From contig CAZYSK010000001.1 of NCBI GenBank assembly GCA_964649415.1, positions 62,001-126,000 on the forward strand: a stretch of DNA of 64,000 bases, read 5' to 3'. Source of the stretch: CAZYSK01 sp964649415. GTDB taxonomy: Bacteria; Chloroflexota; Anaerolineae; B4-G1. Shown here piece by piece: positions 22,482 to 31,287 of the stretch. Position numbers and translations under genes: made by a program. Below the pieces are notes generated by a model that saw only the letters and a list, made by a program, of their open reading frames with translations, ran no database searches and was not told where the DNA came from. Position 1 is the stretch's first letter; each line of letters starts with the position of its first letter.

Positions 22482-24038
22482 TCACCTCCTCTGCCACCAC
22501 ACGACCACGCCCGCAATCAGCAACCCCAAGGGGATGAGGATCACGCTGACGAAGAACGTCGCGTTCGCCTGCACCTGGGACAGAAACACGTTTCGAGGCT
22601 GCGTGCTCTTGGGACCGATGGCGATCAGGCTCTCCTCCTCCGCCAGCCAGTTGACCGTGTTGAGGATAAGCGTGCCATTCCCCAGGCTCCTGACGAACTC
22701 GTTGGCGGCGAAATCCGAATCGCCGATCAGCACCAGGCGCGTGCTCGCGGACGCAGCCGCGTCCAGCAGGGCCGGCGCTTCGATGGTCGCCACCAGCGCG
22801 AGCGGGCCAGACGTATCTACCCCCTCGTCAAGTTCCACCTGGGCCGTCTCCGTGTCCAACTCCGCCCAACTCTGGGGACTCGTTTCCGCCAGTGGCGTAA
22901 AGGTGACCGTGCCGGTAGTATCCTGCCCCGTCTGCTCAATCGAACGGGCCAATGGGAAGAACGCCATGGGCAGGTCCTTGGTGATCTGGCTGAAGCGGTA
23001 GGCAGAGACGACCGGGCTGGCCACGCTGCCCATGAGCGAACTGGCCGGGTCTACTACGGCCCCATCCCCAAACCGCACGTACCAGTCTGCCAGCACGTCA
23101 TTTAGGCCGGTCTCGTAGAGCGGGTCTTGCATGATGAGGGCCTTGCCCCCCTGTCGCAGATACGCTCGCAGCCGCGCCCGCTCCTCTTCGAGCAACTCGG
23201 TCTGTGGGCCGGCGACGACGAGCACGGACGCGTCGCTTGGGACGGTTGTGGTAACGGCCAGGTTGAGCTCGCGCACGTTGTAGTTCTGACCGCCCAAGGC
23301 CTGGGCCACGTCGGAGTACCCGTCGGTGTCGTAGCCATACGGATCCCGCTCCTGGTGGCCGGTCAGGAAGTAGATGACCTTCTGCTCCTCCCTGGAGACC
23401 TTGAGGATCGCGCTGGTGATGTCCTGCTCGTCGAGGGTATAGACTCTCTCGACACGCTCGCCGGACTGCATGACCAGACCCCCGTAGGGCACCGGCTCGT
23501 ACTGGCTTGCCTTAAGTGGCTCGCGGTCGGCGTCAATCACCGAGTAAGACAGGAGATCGCTCTCCTCAACGTACTGGTCCAACAGCTCCTCGAAGCTCTC
23601 GCGCCGGTAGTCATCGGCAGAGAAGAAGCCCACGATGCTGATCGACTCATCCAACTCGGCCAGCACCTGGACAGATTGAGGCGATAGGGTGTGTTCCTTC
23701 AACTCGGTGGCGTCGTAGCGGTAATGGTAGCGCCCGCCGAGGTAGTTTAGCAGGATCAGGATGCCGATCAGAGCAACACTCATCACGGCAGCATTGGAAC
23801 CGTAGCGGGTGGTCCGCCCCGTGAGCGCAGCACGCACCTGTGCGGGGTGCACCAACACGAACAGCGCCCCCACCACCACACCGCCGATGAGCAGTCCCTT
23901 GGCCCAGGCGTCCATCTCACCCCAGATGAAATAGCGAGCCGCGCCCGCCGCCAGCGCCGCCAGGGCGACGTATCCCAGGATGAACCCATACCGATCTAAG
24001 AACCGCCGCAAGTTCAAACGAGCAATCCAATCCATCAT
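22482..24038 (-). CDS. GldG-like auxiliary protein of an ABC exporter (ABC_transp_aux/DUF4350 type)
   Basis: 518 residues: two N-terminal transmembrane helices (FILGYVALAALAAGAARYFIW, GLLIGGVVVGALFVLV), a third (AVMSVALIGILILLNYLGG), a long soluble domain with the SALVVAGPQ-like segment VLVVAGPQTELLEEE and KVIYFLTGHQERDPYG, and a C-terminal helix (FFVSVILIPLGLLIAGVVVWW). It resembles GldG, partner of the ABC-2 permease in gliding-type or uncharacterised exporters. The start ATG 24038 overlaps the permease stop (ATGA) with GGAGG 6 nt upstream, showing translational coupling. Substrate unknown. Confidence 0.87.
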   Translation of the reverse strand: MMDWIARLNLRRFLDRYGFILGYVALAALAAGAARYFIWGEMDAWAKGLLIGGVVVGALFVLVHPAQVRAALTGRTTRYGSNAAVMSVALIGILILLNYLGGRYHYRYDATELKEHTLSPQSVQVLAELDESISIVGFFSADDYRRESFEELLDQYVEESDLLSYSVIDADREPLKASQYEPVPYGGLVMQSGERVERVYTLDEQDITSAILKVSREEQKVIYFLTGHQERDPYGYDTDGYSDVAQALGGQNYNVRELNLAVTTTVPSDASVLVVAGPQTELLEEERARLRAYLRQGGKALIMQDPLYETGLNDVLADWYVRFGDGAVVDPASSLMGSVASPVVSAYRFSQITKDLPMAFFPLARSIEQTGQDTTGTVTFTPLAETSPQSWAELDTETAQVELDEGVDTSGPLALVATIEAPALLDAAASASTRLVLIGDSDFAANEFVRSLGNGTLILNTVNWLAEEESLIAIGPKSTQPRNVFLSQVQANATFFVSVILIPLGLLIAGVVVWWQRR

Positions 24039-24754
24039 CGCCACCTCCTCGCTGCGAGCACCCGCGTGGCCAGGAAAAGACTGACGACCACCAGGCTGAG
24101 GTAGTAGAGAACGTGCTGGGTGTCAATAACCCCATCTATGAAGTCCTGGTAATGGCCAAAGATAGCCAACTGAGTCAGGAAGTCACCCACCAGGGTGCCA
24201 GCCGAGCGAGAGCCCACGAACTGAACCAGCCATAGTGCCACAGAGATGGCGATACCCGTGATCGCGGCGACGACCTGGTTGCGGGTGACGGTTGAGGCCA
24301 GAGTACCGACGGCAAGCAACGCCGCCCCGACCAGGATGAAGCCCAGATACCCGCTCACGGTCGCCCCGATGTCGGGGTTACCCAGTTGGACCAGGATGAG
24401 CGGCTGGTACAGGCCGATGGCCAGCATCGTGAGGAAGAGGATCAGGCTGGCCAGGTATTTGCCCACGACCAACTCCCAGTCACGGACCGGCGCGGTGAGC
24501 ACCAACTCGATCGTGCCGGAGCGTTGCTCCTCCGCCAACAGCCGCATCGTCACCACCGCGGCGAACAGGATGAGGACGAAGAAGACCCAGCCGCTGCCCA
24601 GAACGTAGCCCATCACTGCCTGCTGGGAATAGACGATGATGAGCCAGAAGAGCAGCCCCATCACTCCCAGGAAGGCAGCCATCGTCACGTAGGCAATGGG
24701 GGAACTGAAGTAAGCGTACAACTCGCGCCGTGCGATGGTCCATACGTTACGCAT
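24035..24754 (-). CDS. ABC-2 type permease (GldF-like)
   Basis: 239 residues with six hydrophobic segments, opening MRNVWTIARRELYAYFSSPIAYV, a signature of GldF/NosY-like permeases. Conserved EEQRSGTIELVLTAPV precedes the third helix. It forms the membrane pore of the exporter with the ATPase and the GldG-like protein. Start ATG 24754 has GGAGGTGAGCACG upstream and overlaps the ATPase stop by 8 bp. Upstream in-frame sequence is R1 repeat and is not counted as coding. Confidence 0.9.
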   Translation of the reverse strand: MRNVWTIARRELYAYFSSPIAYVTMAAFLGVMGLLFWLIIVYSQQAVMGYVLGSGWVFFVLILFAAVVTMRLLAEEQRSGTIELVLTAPVRDWELVVGKYLASLILFLTMLAIGLYQPLILVQLGNPDIGATVSGYLGFILVGAALLAVGTLASTVTRNQVVAAITGIAISVALWLVQFVGSRSAGTLVGDFLTQLAIFGHYQDFIDGVIDTQHVLYYLSLVVVSLFLATRVLAARRWR

Positions 24755-25787
24755 CGTGCTCACCTCCCTCGGACGCAAGATCAACGTCTGCGGACGCACG
24801 GACGGACGCACTATCAATGTCCGCAACGTCCGCGGACGCGCGATCAATGTCCGCCTCCTCAGCGTTCACAGGCACCTCGTCGGTGGTCAGTTCAAGGAAG
24901 ATGTCCTCCAGGCTCATGCCCACGCTACGGAGCTCCAGCAGGCCCCAGCCCCGCTCGACGACGGCGCGGGCCATCTCGGCGCGCAGGTCGTGCCCCTGCG
25001 CGCAGGCGACCTGGTAGACCCCTTCACTCGCCGCTTCGACACCGACGACCCCGTCCACGCGTCGCAGCACGTCCGCGACCTCCGGGCCGGCGTCGGCGAC
25101 GCGCACCAGCACGCGCTCCATGCCCTGCAGTTGAGCGGTCAACTCATCGGGCGTTCCCGTGGCCACGATCTCACCCTTGTTGATGATGAGCACACGGCTG
25201 CACGTCTGGCTCACCTCGGGTAGGACGTGCGAACTCAGAATGACGGTGTGCTCGCCGCCGATCTCCTGGATCAAGGCCCGCACGTCGGCCACCTGGCGGG
25301 GATCCAGGCCAATCGTGGGCTCATCCAGGATGAGCACTTCCGGCTCATGCAGGATGGCCTGGGCCAGCCCAACGCGCTGGCGGTACCCCTTGGATAGCTT
25401 GCTGATCTCCGAGTTGGCGCGGTCAGCGATACCACATGCCTCCAACGCCCGATCCACGGCCTGCCGGCGGTCCGGCAACTGGCGCAGCGCAGCCATGTAT
25501 TCCAGGTACGCCCACACAGTCATTTCCGGGTAAAGCGGCACAGTCTCCGGCATATAGCCGACGCGACGGCGCACCTCCAACGAATCATAGAACACGTCAA
25601 AGCCGGCTAGGCGGGCCGTGCCATCGCTAGGGGGCAGGAAGCCGGTAAGCATGCGCATCGTCGTCGTCTTGCCCGCCCCGTTGGGTCCCAAGAAGCCGAC
25701 GATCTCCCCTTTGTCCACGTGGAAACTGAGATTGTGGACGGCCCGGGTAGAGCCATAGTAGCGGGTCAGATTCTCCGCCTCGATCAT
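24747..25787 (-). CDS. ABC transporter ATP-binding protein (GldA-like) with repeat-encoded C-terminus
   Basis: 346 residues. Walker A is GPNGAGKTT (about residues 35-43), signature LSKGYRQRVGLAQAI, Walker B VLILDEPTIGLDP, and H-loop ILSSHVLPE. The usual C-terminal regulatory domain ends near LEDIFLELTTDEVP; the last 35 residues are almost wholly translated R1 elements (ADIDRASADVADIDSAS and so on). GGGAGG lies before ATG 25787. First gene of the ABC exporter operon. The tail overlaps the permease's Shine-Dalgarno, so R1 insertion extended the ATPase into the intergenic space. Confidence 0.93.
   Translation of the reverse strand: MIEAENLTRYYGSTRAVHNLSFHVDKGEIVGFLGPNGAGKTTTMRMLTGFLPPSDGTARLAGFDVFYDSLEVRRRVGYMPETVPLYPEMTVWAYLEYMAALRQLPDRRQAVDRALEACGIADRANSEISKLSKGYRQRVGLAQAILHEPEVLILDEPTIGLDPRQVADVRALIQEIGGEHTVILSSHVLPEVSQTCSRVLIINKGEIVATGTPDELTAQLQGMERVLVRVADAGPEVADVLRRVDGVVGVEAASEGVYQVACAQGHDLRAEMARAVVERGWGLLELRSVGMSLEDIFLELTTDEVPVNAEEADIDRASADVADIDSASVRASADVDLASEGGEHDA
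24771..24854 (-). repeat. array of R1 elements encoding the C-terminus of the ABC ATPase
   Basis: At least three R1 copies head to tail: 24771-24791, 24792-24824 (with an extra GGACGGACGC) and 24834-24854, plus half units. Sense orientation; the first GCG is codon 312, in the ADIDRAS phase throughout. Confidence 0.92.
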
Positions 25788-25829
25788 ACGCGTAACCTCC
25801 CAGTCTTACACGAAGTCCAACGCAAAACA

Positions 25830-25876
25830 AAGAGCACCCAATATCTCACCAAAAGACTCGCTCGCAGAGTGCTCTT
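25830..25876 (-). terminator. stem-loop AAGAGCAC/GTGCTCTT before the ABC operon
   Basis: Eight-bp inverted arms around a 31-nt loop. On the minus strand the second arm is followed by TGTTTTGC. It may terminate transcription from the GH94 genes or act as a leader structure of the ABC operon. The loop is large, so confidence is low. Confidence 0.35.
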
Positions 25877-25913
25877 CAGGTCTATCAGATTGTCCCGAAC
25901 GCCGCCCACCCGC

Positions 25914-26075
25914 CCCCGACCGTCTGCGGTCGGCACCATCCGCGGTCAACGCCGGCTGCGTCCATAGCAACGCGTACTTATACCATCACCGGGCGGAGTT
26001 GTCAAGAAAAGGCGGACGTTGATCGCGCGTCCGCGGACGTTGACTCCGACCGTCTGCGGTCGGCTGCGTCCGCGG
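25914..26075 (+). repeat. R2 (25914-25963) and R1+R2 (26012-26075) elements, intergenic
   Basis: First copy: CCGACCGTCTGCGGTCGG then CACCATCCGCGGTCAACG and GGCTGCGTCC. Second: an R1 short form 26012-26032 followed at once by a shortened R2. They occupy most of the gap between the ABC operon and the GH94 genes (25788-26101), in which no gene is seen. Confidence 0.88.
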
Positions 26076-26101
26076 CATCCGGCCCTATCACGAAGGAGGG
26101 C

Positions 26102-28513
26102 TCAACCCATCACCACGTCAACCCGATGAGACTTGCCGTCTCCAAAGGCTGCGACGACGTCGCCCTGGATCTGCGCGCCGTCCACCGTCACGGACCGCAC
26201 CCCTTTGCAGACGTGGCCGGGGTTCCACGCCTCGATCCGATAGAGCGCGCCTCTGAACGCTCTAGTGACCTGGAACCCATCCCACGCCGCGGGGATGCAG
26301 GGCACGATTCTCAGCCCCGAATAGGTCGGCTGGACGCCCAGGATGAACTGAACGCCTGCCTGGTAGGCCCAGGAGGCGGTCCCTGAAAGCCAACTGTTGC
26401 GGGCTAATCCAAACTGGGGATGCTCGTCGCCCAGGATATTCTGGGGGTAGACGTAGGGTTCACACTCGAATTCCTCTATGCGCTCGTTCTTGGTCACCGG
26501 GTTGATCTGGTCGTAGTACTCGAAGGCCCGGTCGCCGTTCCCCACCAGCGTCTCAGCGATGATCACCCACGGGTTGGTGTGCAGGAATATGCCGCCGTTC
26601 TCCTTCGCACCGGGCGGATACGTGGTGATCCCCCCTTTCGTCGGGTCGAAGCCATCGTAGCCAGGAGCACTCAGCTTGACACCTTTGGGCGTATTGAGCC
26701 GCCGGTATACGGCGTCCAGTGCCATGCGCGCCCTGTCCAGCGGGGCGAATCCCGCAATCACCGGCCACGACTGGGCGTTGGCGTAAATCTGCCCTTGCGC
26801 GTTCGTACGGGAGCCCAATGTGCTCCCGTCGGCGTCGAAATAGCGCACGTACCACGCGCCGTCCCAGGCGTGCGCGTTCACCCGCTGCCTCATCGTCTCG
26901 TAGTCAGCGGTGCACCTGGCGGCTGACTCCGCGTCGTCCAGGTGGTGAAAAAGCTCGACCATCTCCAGCAGGGCCTTGCCATACAGACTGGCCACGAACA
27001 GCGACTCGGCCCCCGCCCGCAAGTTCACCGTGTCATTCCAGTCGGCAAACCCCAGCAGCGGCAGCCCGTGGACGCCCACGTTGTCCCTGGTGAACGCGAT
27101 GGCCCGCCGGACATGGTCGAGGACCGTGCCCGACGCCAGAGGCCGTCCATCCCGGGCCTTCTCGTAGTATGGGATCACCTCGTCGAGGAACGCAAGGTCG
27201 CCGGTTTCCTTGAGGTACGCGCTAACGGCGAGCACGATCCATAGCTGATCATCGCCGTAATACTTCGGGGCGTCCTCCACCTCCCTGGAATCTCCCGCAT
27301 TGGCCTCCATCGTGAGCGGATTGAACTGGTGCATGGCGGAGCCATCCGTCCTCTGCACGTGCAGGAGTTTCTTGATCAGATCCCTGCCCTCTTCGGGCAT
27401 GCCGATCAGGATACCCATCACATCCTGCGCACTGTCCCTGAAGCCAATGCCCCGCGCGCCCAAGCCCAGTTGATAGAGTGAGAGATAGCGGGACCAGTTC
27501 TTGGTCGTGTGACACTGCCGGGGGTTGTGGACGTTCAGCAGGCGGTTCACGTTCGCGTCGGGGGTCTCGACCTGCATGCGGGACAGATAGGCCTCCCAGA
27601 AATCAGCCAGGTCGTGCAGCGCCTGATCCACGTGCGCCTCGTCCAGGAAACGTTCAATCGAATGACGCGCTTTCTCCACGCTCTCATCCTGCGCCAGTTG
27701 CGTGATCAGCCGGGTGCTTTGACCGGGTTCCAGGACGCCCAGATGGTGGAGCAGCGCGGCGATGTTGTCCCCGCGCCGCGCTTCGTGGTTGCCGAGCTCA
27801 TCCTCCTGGAGGCTGAGAGGGTTCGCCCAGGTGCCGTATTCGCTGGCCCCCAGGAAATGCCTGCGGTCCGTCTCGAAGGAGGATGCCGCCCGATTCGAGG
27901 TGAAGACGTTGACCCGGCTATCCCGATTCATGAACGCAAACTGCGCCAGGATGACCCTGCCGCCCGCCTCGTGGCAAGCCACACTCTGCATCGTCTGGGG
28001 CACCCAGTCCGCGTTGGTGAACTGCTTCAGCGCGTCGAAGTGCGTGTACTCGACCACAGGAATTGCGTCTATCTCTATGGGCCGGTCAGAGACGTTCATG
28101 ACCCGAATATCACGGATGACCCGATCCCCTCCCAAGGGAACGAAAACCGTCGCCTCAGTCCGGACGCCGTAGAACTGCGACTCAATCCGGACATAGCCCA
28201 GCCCTACGTGACACTCGTAGAGATCGTAGGGGTCCAAAGTGGGGACGAAATACGGGGAGAAGATCCGATACCCATCCGCCTCCTTCAACCGGAGGTAGAG
28301 CGTGGTCCCCTTGAACTGCGAACTGGGCAACTGGGGAATGTACTTGGTGATCCGGTTGAGGGCCGGATCTTGCTTGCAGACGAGCGCTCCGCCAGTGTGA
28401 TCCACGATTCCCCCAAACGCCAGAGTCCCCACGTAGTTGATCCACTTGACCGGCGTTATCGGCGTGCTAATCACGTACTCCCTGCGCTTGTCGGCGAAAT
28501 GCCCGCACTTCAT
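26102..28513 (-). CDS. GH94 family glycoside phosphorylase, specificity unknown
   Basis: 803 residues. N-terminal beta-sandwich (MKCGHFADKRREYVISTPITP), helical linker, then the (alpha/alpha)6 barrel with GIGFRDSAQDVMG and the general-acid Asp in FADWNDTVNL, the positions known from cellobiose phosphorylase. The enzyme would split a beta-glucoside-type disaccharide with phosphate in the cytoplasm. Sequence around the active site (TVNLRAGAESLF) differs from the paralog downstream on this strand, so a different acceptor is likely. The start has GAGAGGAGCGG upstream, and the gene begins 18 bp after the paralog's stop; the two form an operon. Confidence 0.88.
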   Translation of the reverse strand: MKCGHFADKRREYVISTPITPVKWINYVGTLAFGGIVDHTGGALVCKQDPALNRITKYIPQLPSSQFKGTTLYLRLKEADGYRIFSPYFVPTLDPYDLYECHVGLGYVRIESQFYGVRTEATVFVPLGGDRVIRDIRVMNVSDRPIEIDAIPVVEYTHFDALKQFTNADWVPQTMQSVACHEAGGRVILAQFAFMNRDSRVNVFTSNRAASSFETDRRHFLGASEYGTWANPLSLQEDELGNHEARRGDNIAALLHHLGVLEPGQSTRLITQLAQDESVEKARHSIERFLDEAHVDQALHDLADFWEAYLSRMQVETPDANVNRLLNVHNPRQCHTTKNWSRYLSLYQLGLGARGIGFRDSAQDVMGILIGMPEEGRDLIKKLLHVQRTDGSAMHQFNPLTMEANAGDSREVEDAPKYYGDDQLWIVLAVSAYLKETGDLAFLDEVIPYYEKARDGRPLASGTVLDHVRRAIAFTRDNVGVHGLPLLGFADWNDTVNLRAGAESLFVASLYGKALLEMVELFHHLDDAESAARCTADYETMRQRVNAHAWDGAWYVRYFDADGSTLGSRTNAQGQIYANAQSWPVIAGFAPLDRARMALDAVYRRLNTPKGVKLSAPGYDGFDPTKGGITTYPPGAKENGGIFLHTNPWVIIAETLVGNGDRAFEYYDQINPVTKNERIEEFECEPYVYPQNILGDEHPQFGLARNSWLSGTASWAYQAGVQFILGVQPTYSGLRIVPCIPAAWDGFQVTRAFRGALYRIEAWNPGHVCKGVRSVTVDGAQIQGDVVAAFGDGKSHRVDVVMG

Positions 28514-28531
28514 AGCGTGTACCCGCTCCTC

Positions 28532-31063
28532 TCAGCTCAACGTGACCGTAAGCACCACATCGCGCTGGCCCGCTGGTGGCAGTGGCACGACGTTCCCATC
28601 GATGGGCCTGCCGTCCACCGTGAGTGAGACGCTATTGCCCTCGCCAACACGCTGCACGGAGATGCGATAGGTCACCCCGCGGAAGACCCGCGTGGCCTCG
28701 AAGCCCGGCCAGTCATTCGGGATGACCGGAGCGATCTGCAGGCCCGCGTACGTGGGGCAGATGCCCAGGATCCACTGCGTGATGGCCACGTGATTCCAGG
28801 CAGCCGTGCCGGTGAGCCACGAGTTCTTGGCCTCGCCCTCGCTGGGCGCGTCGGGTCCAGCGATCGTCTGCGCGTACACGTACGGCTCACAACGGTGGAT
28901 CTCGCTGATCGCCTCCCGTGCCGACGGGTTGATACGGGTGTAGTAGTCGTGCGCCCGGTTGCCGTGTCCCAGCCTGGCCTCGGCGATCATGATCCACGGA
29001 TTGCAGTGACAGAAGATGCTGGCGTTCTCCTTGTATCCCGGCGGATAGGACGAGATCTCACCCAGGTTCAGATAGTAGCGCGTGTAGGCCGGCTGGTGCA
29101 AGACGATGCCATGGGGCGTCGCCAGGTGTTCCCGCACCGCTTCCAGCGCCCGCTCTGCCCGCCCGTCGGTGAGTCCGATGCCGGCAAGGGTGCAGAAACC
29201 CTGCGGCTCGATGAAGATCTGTCCCTCCTCGCACTCACGCGAGCCGACCTTGTGGCCAAAGGCGTCGTAGGCGCGCAGGAACCACTCCCCATCCCAGCCA
29301 TACGCGCACACAGCGGCCTCCATCGCGGCCGCGCTGTCCAGGTAGTGCTGCGCTTCGGACGCACGATCAATAGAGGCCGAGCTGGTGCTCAGCGTTCCCA
29401 AGGCCGAGCTGGTGCTCGGCGTTCCCAGGTCCGCAATGTCCGCCTCCTCCAGGCCACGCATCCGGGCGATGGCGGCCATTTCCCGGGCTGCCAGCACAAA
29501 CAACCCGGCGATGAACACCGACTCGGCCGTCCTGCCCTCTTCGCTGCCCGAGGTCTGGAATGACTCGCCAGGCTCCGAGGAGAAGCAGTTCAGGTTCAGG
29601 CAGTCGTTCCAATCCGCATGCCCGATAAGCGGCAGGCCGTGTGGCCCAAGCCGGTCCAGCGTGTGGCGTATGCTGCGCTGCAGATGCTGATACAGTGGCT
29701 CTTCCGTCCCAGGTCGATTTTCATACACCACCGGCTCGTCGAGAATGTGCCAGTCGCCGGTCTCCTTCAGATAAGCAGCCACGCTCAAGACCAACCAGAG
29801 AGGATCGTCGTTGAACCCGCTGCCCACCTCGTCGTTGCCGCGCTTGGTCAGCGGCTGATACTGGTGATATGCGCCGCCTGTCTCCAATTGCGTCGCGGCT
29901 AGATCCAGAATACGCTCACGCGCCCGCTCCGGGACCAGGTGAACGAAACCCAACAGGTCCTGATTGGAGTCACGGAAGCCGATGCCGCGCCCGACGCCCG
30001 ACTCAAAGAACGAGGCCGAACGCGACAGATTGAACGTGACCATGCACTGATACGCATTCCAGATGTTGACCATACGGTCCGTGTGGACGTCCGGCGTCTG
30101 CACCTGGCATACCCCCAGCAAACCGTCCCAGTAACCGCGCAGCGCATCGAAGGCCGCATCTATCTCGCCCGGGTCCGTATACCGGGCGATGACGGGCCTG
30201 ACCGAGCGCTTGTCGATCACCCCCGAGCCGGGAGGATCGAGCTTCTCCTCGTGAGGATTCTCATGGTAGCCGAGCACGAATATGATCTGGCGGCTCTCGC
30301 CGGGATCGAGCGTGACCCTGGCGTGGTGTGCCCCGATCGGCGACCAACCGTGGGCCACGGAGTTCCCGGCCCGCCCGCGCTCGACCGCCACCGGCTTATC
30401 CCATCCCCGGTACGCCCCCAGAAAGGCCTCGCGCTGGGTGTCATATCCAGCCAACTCCTCCGAACAGGCGAAGAACGCGAAGTGATCCCGGCGCTCGCGG
30501 TATTCGGTCTTGTGGTAGATCACACCGTCCGCGATCTCCACCTCGCCGGTGTTGAAGTTGCGTTGGAAATTGGTGGCATCGTCCTGGGCATCCCACAGGC
30601 AGAACTCAACGCAGGAAAAGATCGATAGATCAGCGACTTGCTCGCGCCGGTTCGTCAACGTCAGTTGCCACACCTCCAGCGTCTCGCCCAACGGCACGAA
30701 ATACCGGGTCTGCGCCTCGATCCCCCTGTAGATCGAGCCGATGATGGTATAACCCAGCCCATGGCGGCAGACGTAATCCTCCAACGCGTGGCGAGTAGGC
30801 TGCCAAGAAGGAGACCAAAACTCGCCCGTATTGTCGTCCCGGACGAAGACATAGCGCCCGCCGCAGTCAAAGGGGACGTTGTTGTATCGGTAGCGCGTGA
30901 CACGCCTCAGGCGGGCATCGCGATAGAAGGAGTAGCCGCCAGCAGTGTTGGAGATGATACCGAAATACGCCTCGCTGCCCAGATAATTGATCCAGGGCAG
31001 CGGCGTGTCCGGCTGGGTGATGATGTATTCACGATTCTGATCGTCAAAATGCCCGTAACGCAT
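28532..31063 (-). CDS. GH94 cellobiose phosphorylase-type enzyme with repeat insertion
   Basis: 843 residues. The opening MRYGHFDDQNREYIITQPDTP, with SNTAGGYSFYRDARLRRVTRY and RYNNVPFD, is very close to known cellobiose phosphorylases. Active-site segments are GFRDSNQDLLG and GHADWNDCLNL (general-acid Asp). It would convert cellobiose and phosphate to glucose-1-phosphate and glucose. Residues about 541-569 are not family sequence: they are an R1 element itself split by a 57-bp hairpin repeat (29357-29443), placed in a surface loop before EAQHYLDSAAAME. GGAGAAAGC precedes ATG 31063. Specificity is inferred from likeness only. Confidence 0.9.
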   Translation of the reverse strand: MRYGHFDDQNREYIITQPDTPLPWINYLGSEAYFGIISNTAGGYSFYRDARLRRVTRYRYNNVPFDCGGRYVFVRDDNTGEFWSPSWQPTRHALEDYVCRHGLGYTIIGSIYRGIEAQTRYFVPLGETLEVWQLTLTNRREQVADLSIFSCVEFCLWDAQDDATNFQRNFNTGEVEIADGVIYHKTEYRERRDHFAFFACSEELAGYDTQREAFLGAYRGWDKPVAVERGRAGNSVAHGWSPIGAHHARVTLDPGESRQIIFVLGYHENPHEEKLDPPGSGVIDKRSVRPVIARYTDPGEIDAAFDALRGYWDGLLGVCQVQTPDVHTDRMVNIWNAYQCMVTFNLSRSASFFESGVGRGIGFRDSNQDLLGFVHLVPERARERILDLAATQLETGGAYHQYQPLTKRGNDEVGSGFNDDPLWLVLSVAAYLKETGDWHILDEPVVYENRPGTEEPLYQHLQRSIRHTLDRLGPHGLPLIGHADWNDCLNLNCFSSEPGESFQTSGSEEGRTAESVFIAGLFVLAAREMAAIARMRGLEEADIADLGTPSTSSALGTLSTSSASIDRASEAQHYLDSAAAMEAAVCAYGWDGEWFLRAYDAFGHKVGSRECEEGQIFIEPQGFCTLAGIGLTDGRAERALEAVREHLATPHGIVLHQPAYTRYYLNLGEISSYPPGYKENASIFCHCNPWIMIAEARLGHGNRAHDYYTRINPSAREAISEIHRCEPYVYAQTIAGPDAPSEGEAKNSWLTGTAAWNHVAITQWILGICPTYAGLQIAPVIPNDWPGFEATRVFRGVTYRISVQRVGEGNSVSLTVDGRPIDGNVVPLPPAGQRDVVLTVTLS
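29357..29443 (-). repeat. R1 element interrupted by a 57-bp GGGAACGCCGAGC hairpin repeat, in frame
   Basis: GGACGCACGATCAAT (29357-29371), then 57 bp made of two 27-bp units with GCCGAGC-TGGT-GCTCGGC hairpins (29372-29428), then GTCCGC and AATGTCCGC (29429-29443). Removing the 57 bp restores a perfect R1. Confidence 0.93.
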
Positions 31064-31203
31064 GCTTTCTCCTATTCAGGAACCGACAAGTCGTAGCTAC
31101 TGGCTTGTGGCGTGGTGCCGCTCAAGACACTGAGCTTCGATATGCTTCATACAAGGAGGACTTCTCGAAAACCCGCCAGGCCTAACCAGGCGGAGTGAAC
31201 ATC

Positions 31204-31273
31204 GCGGATATTGCGGACATTGACTCCGATCGTCTGCAGTCGGCACCGTCCGCGGTCGACGTTGGCTGCGTCC
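31204..31273 (+). repeat. R1/R2 compound element, intergenic
   Basis: GCGGATATT, then the full long form beginning GCGGACATTGA and ending GGCTGCGTCC with the internal palindromes. It lies in the 31064-31287 gap between cellobiose phosphorylase and the kinase stop; nothing else is seen in that gap. Confidence 0.88.
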
Positions 31274-31287
31274 CATACGTTCGCTAC

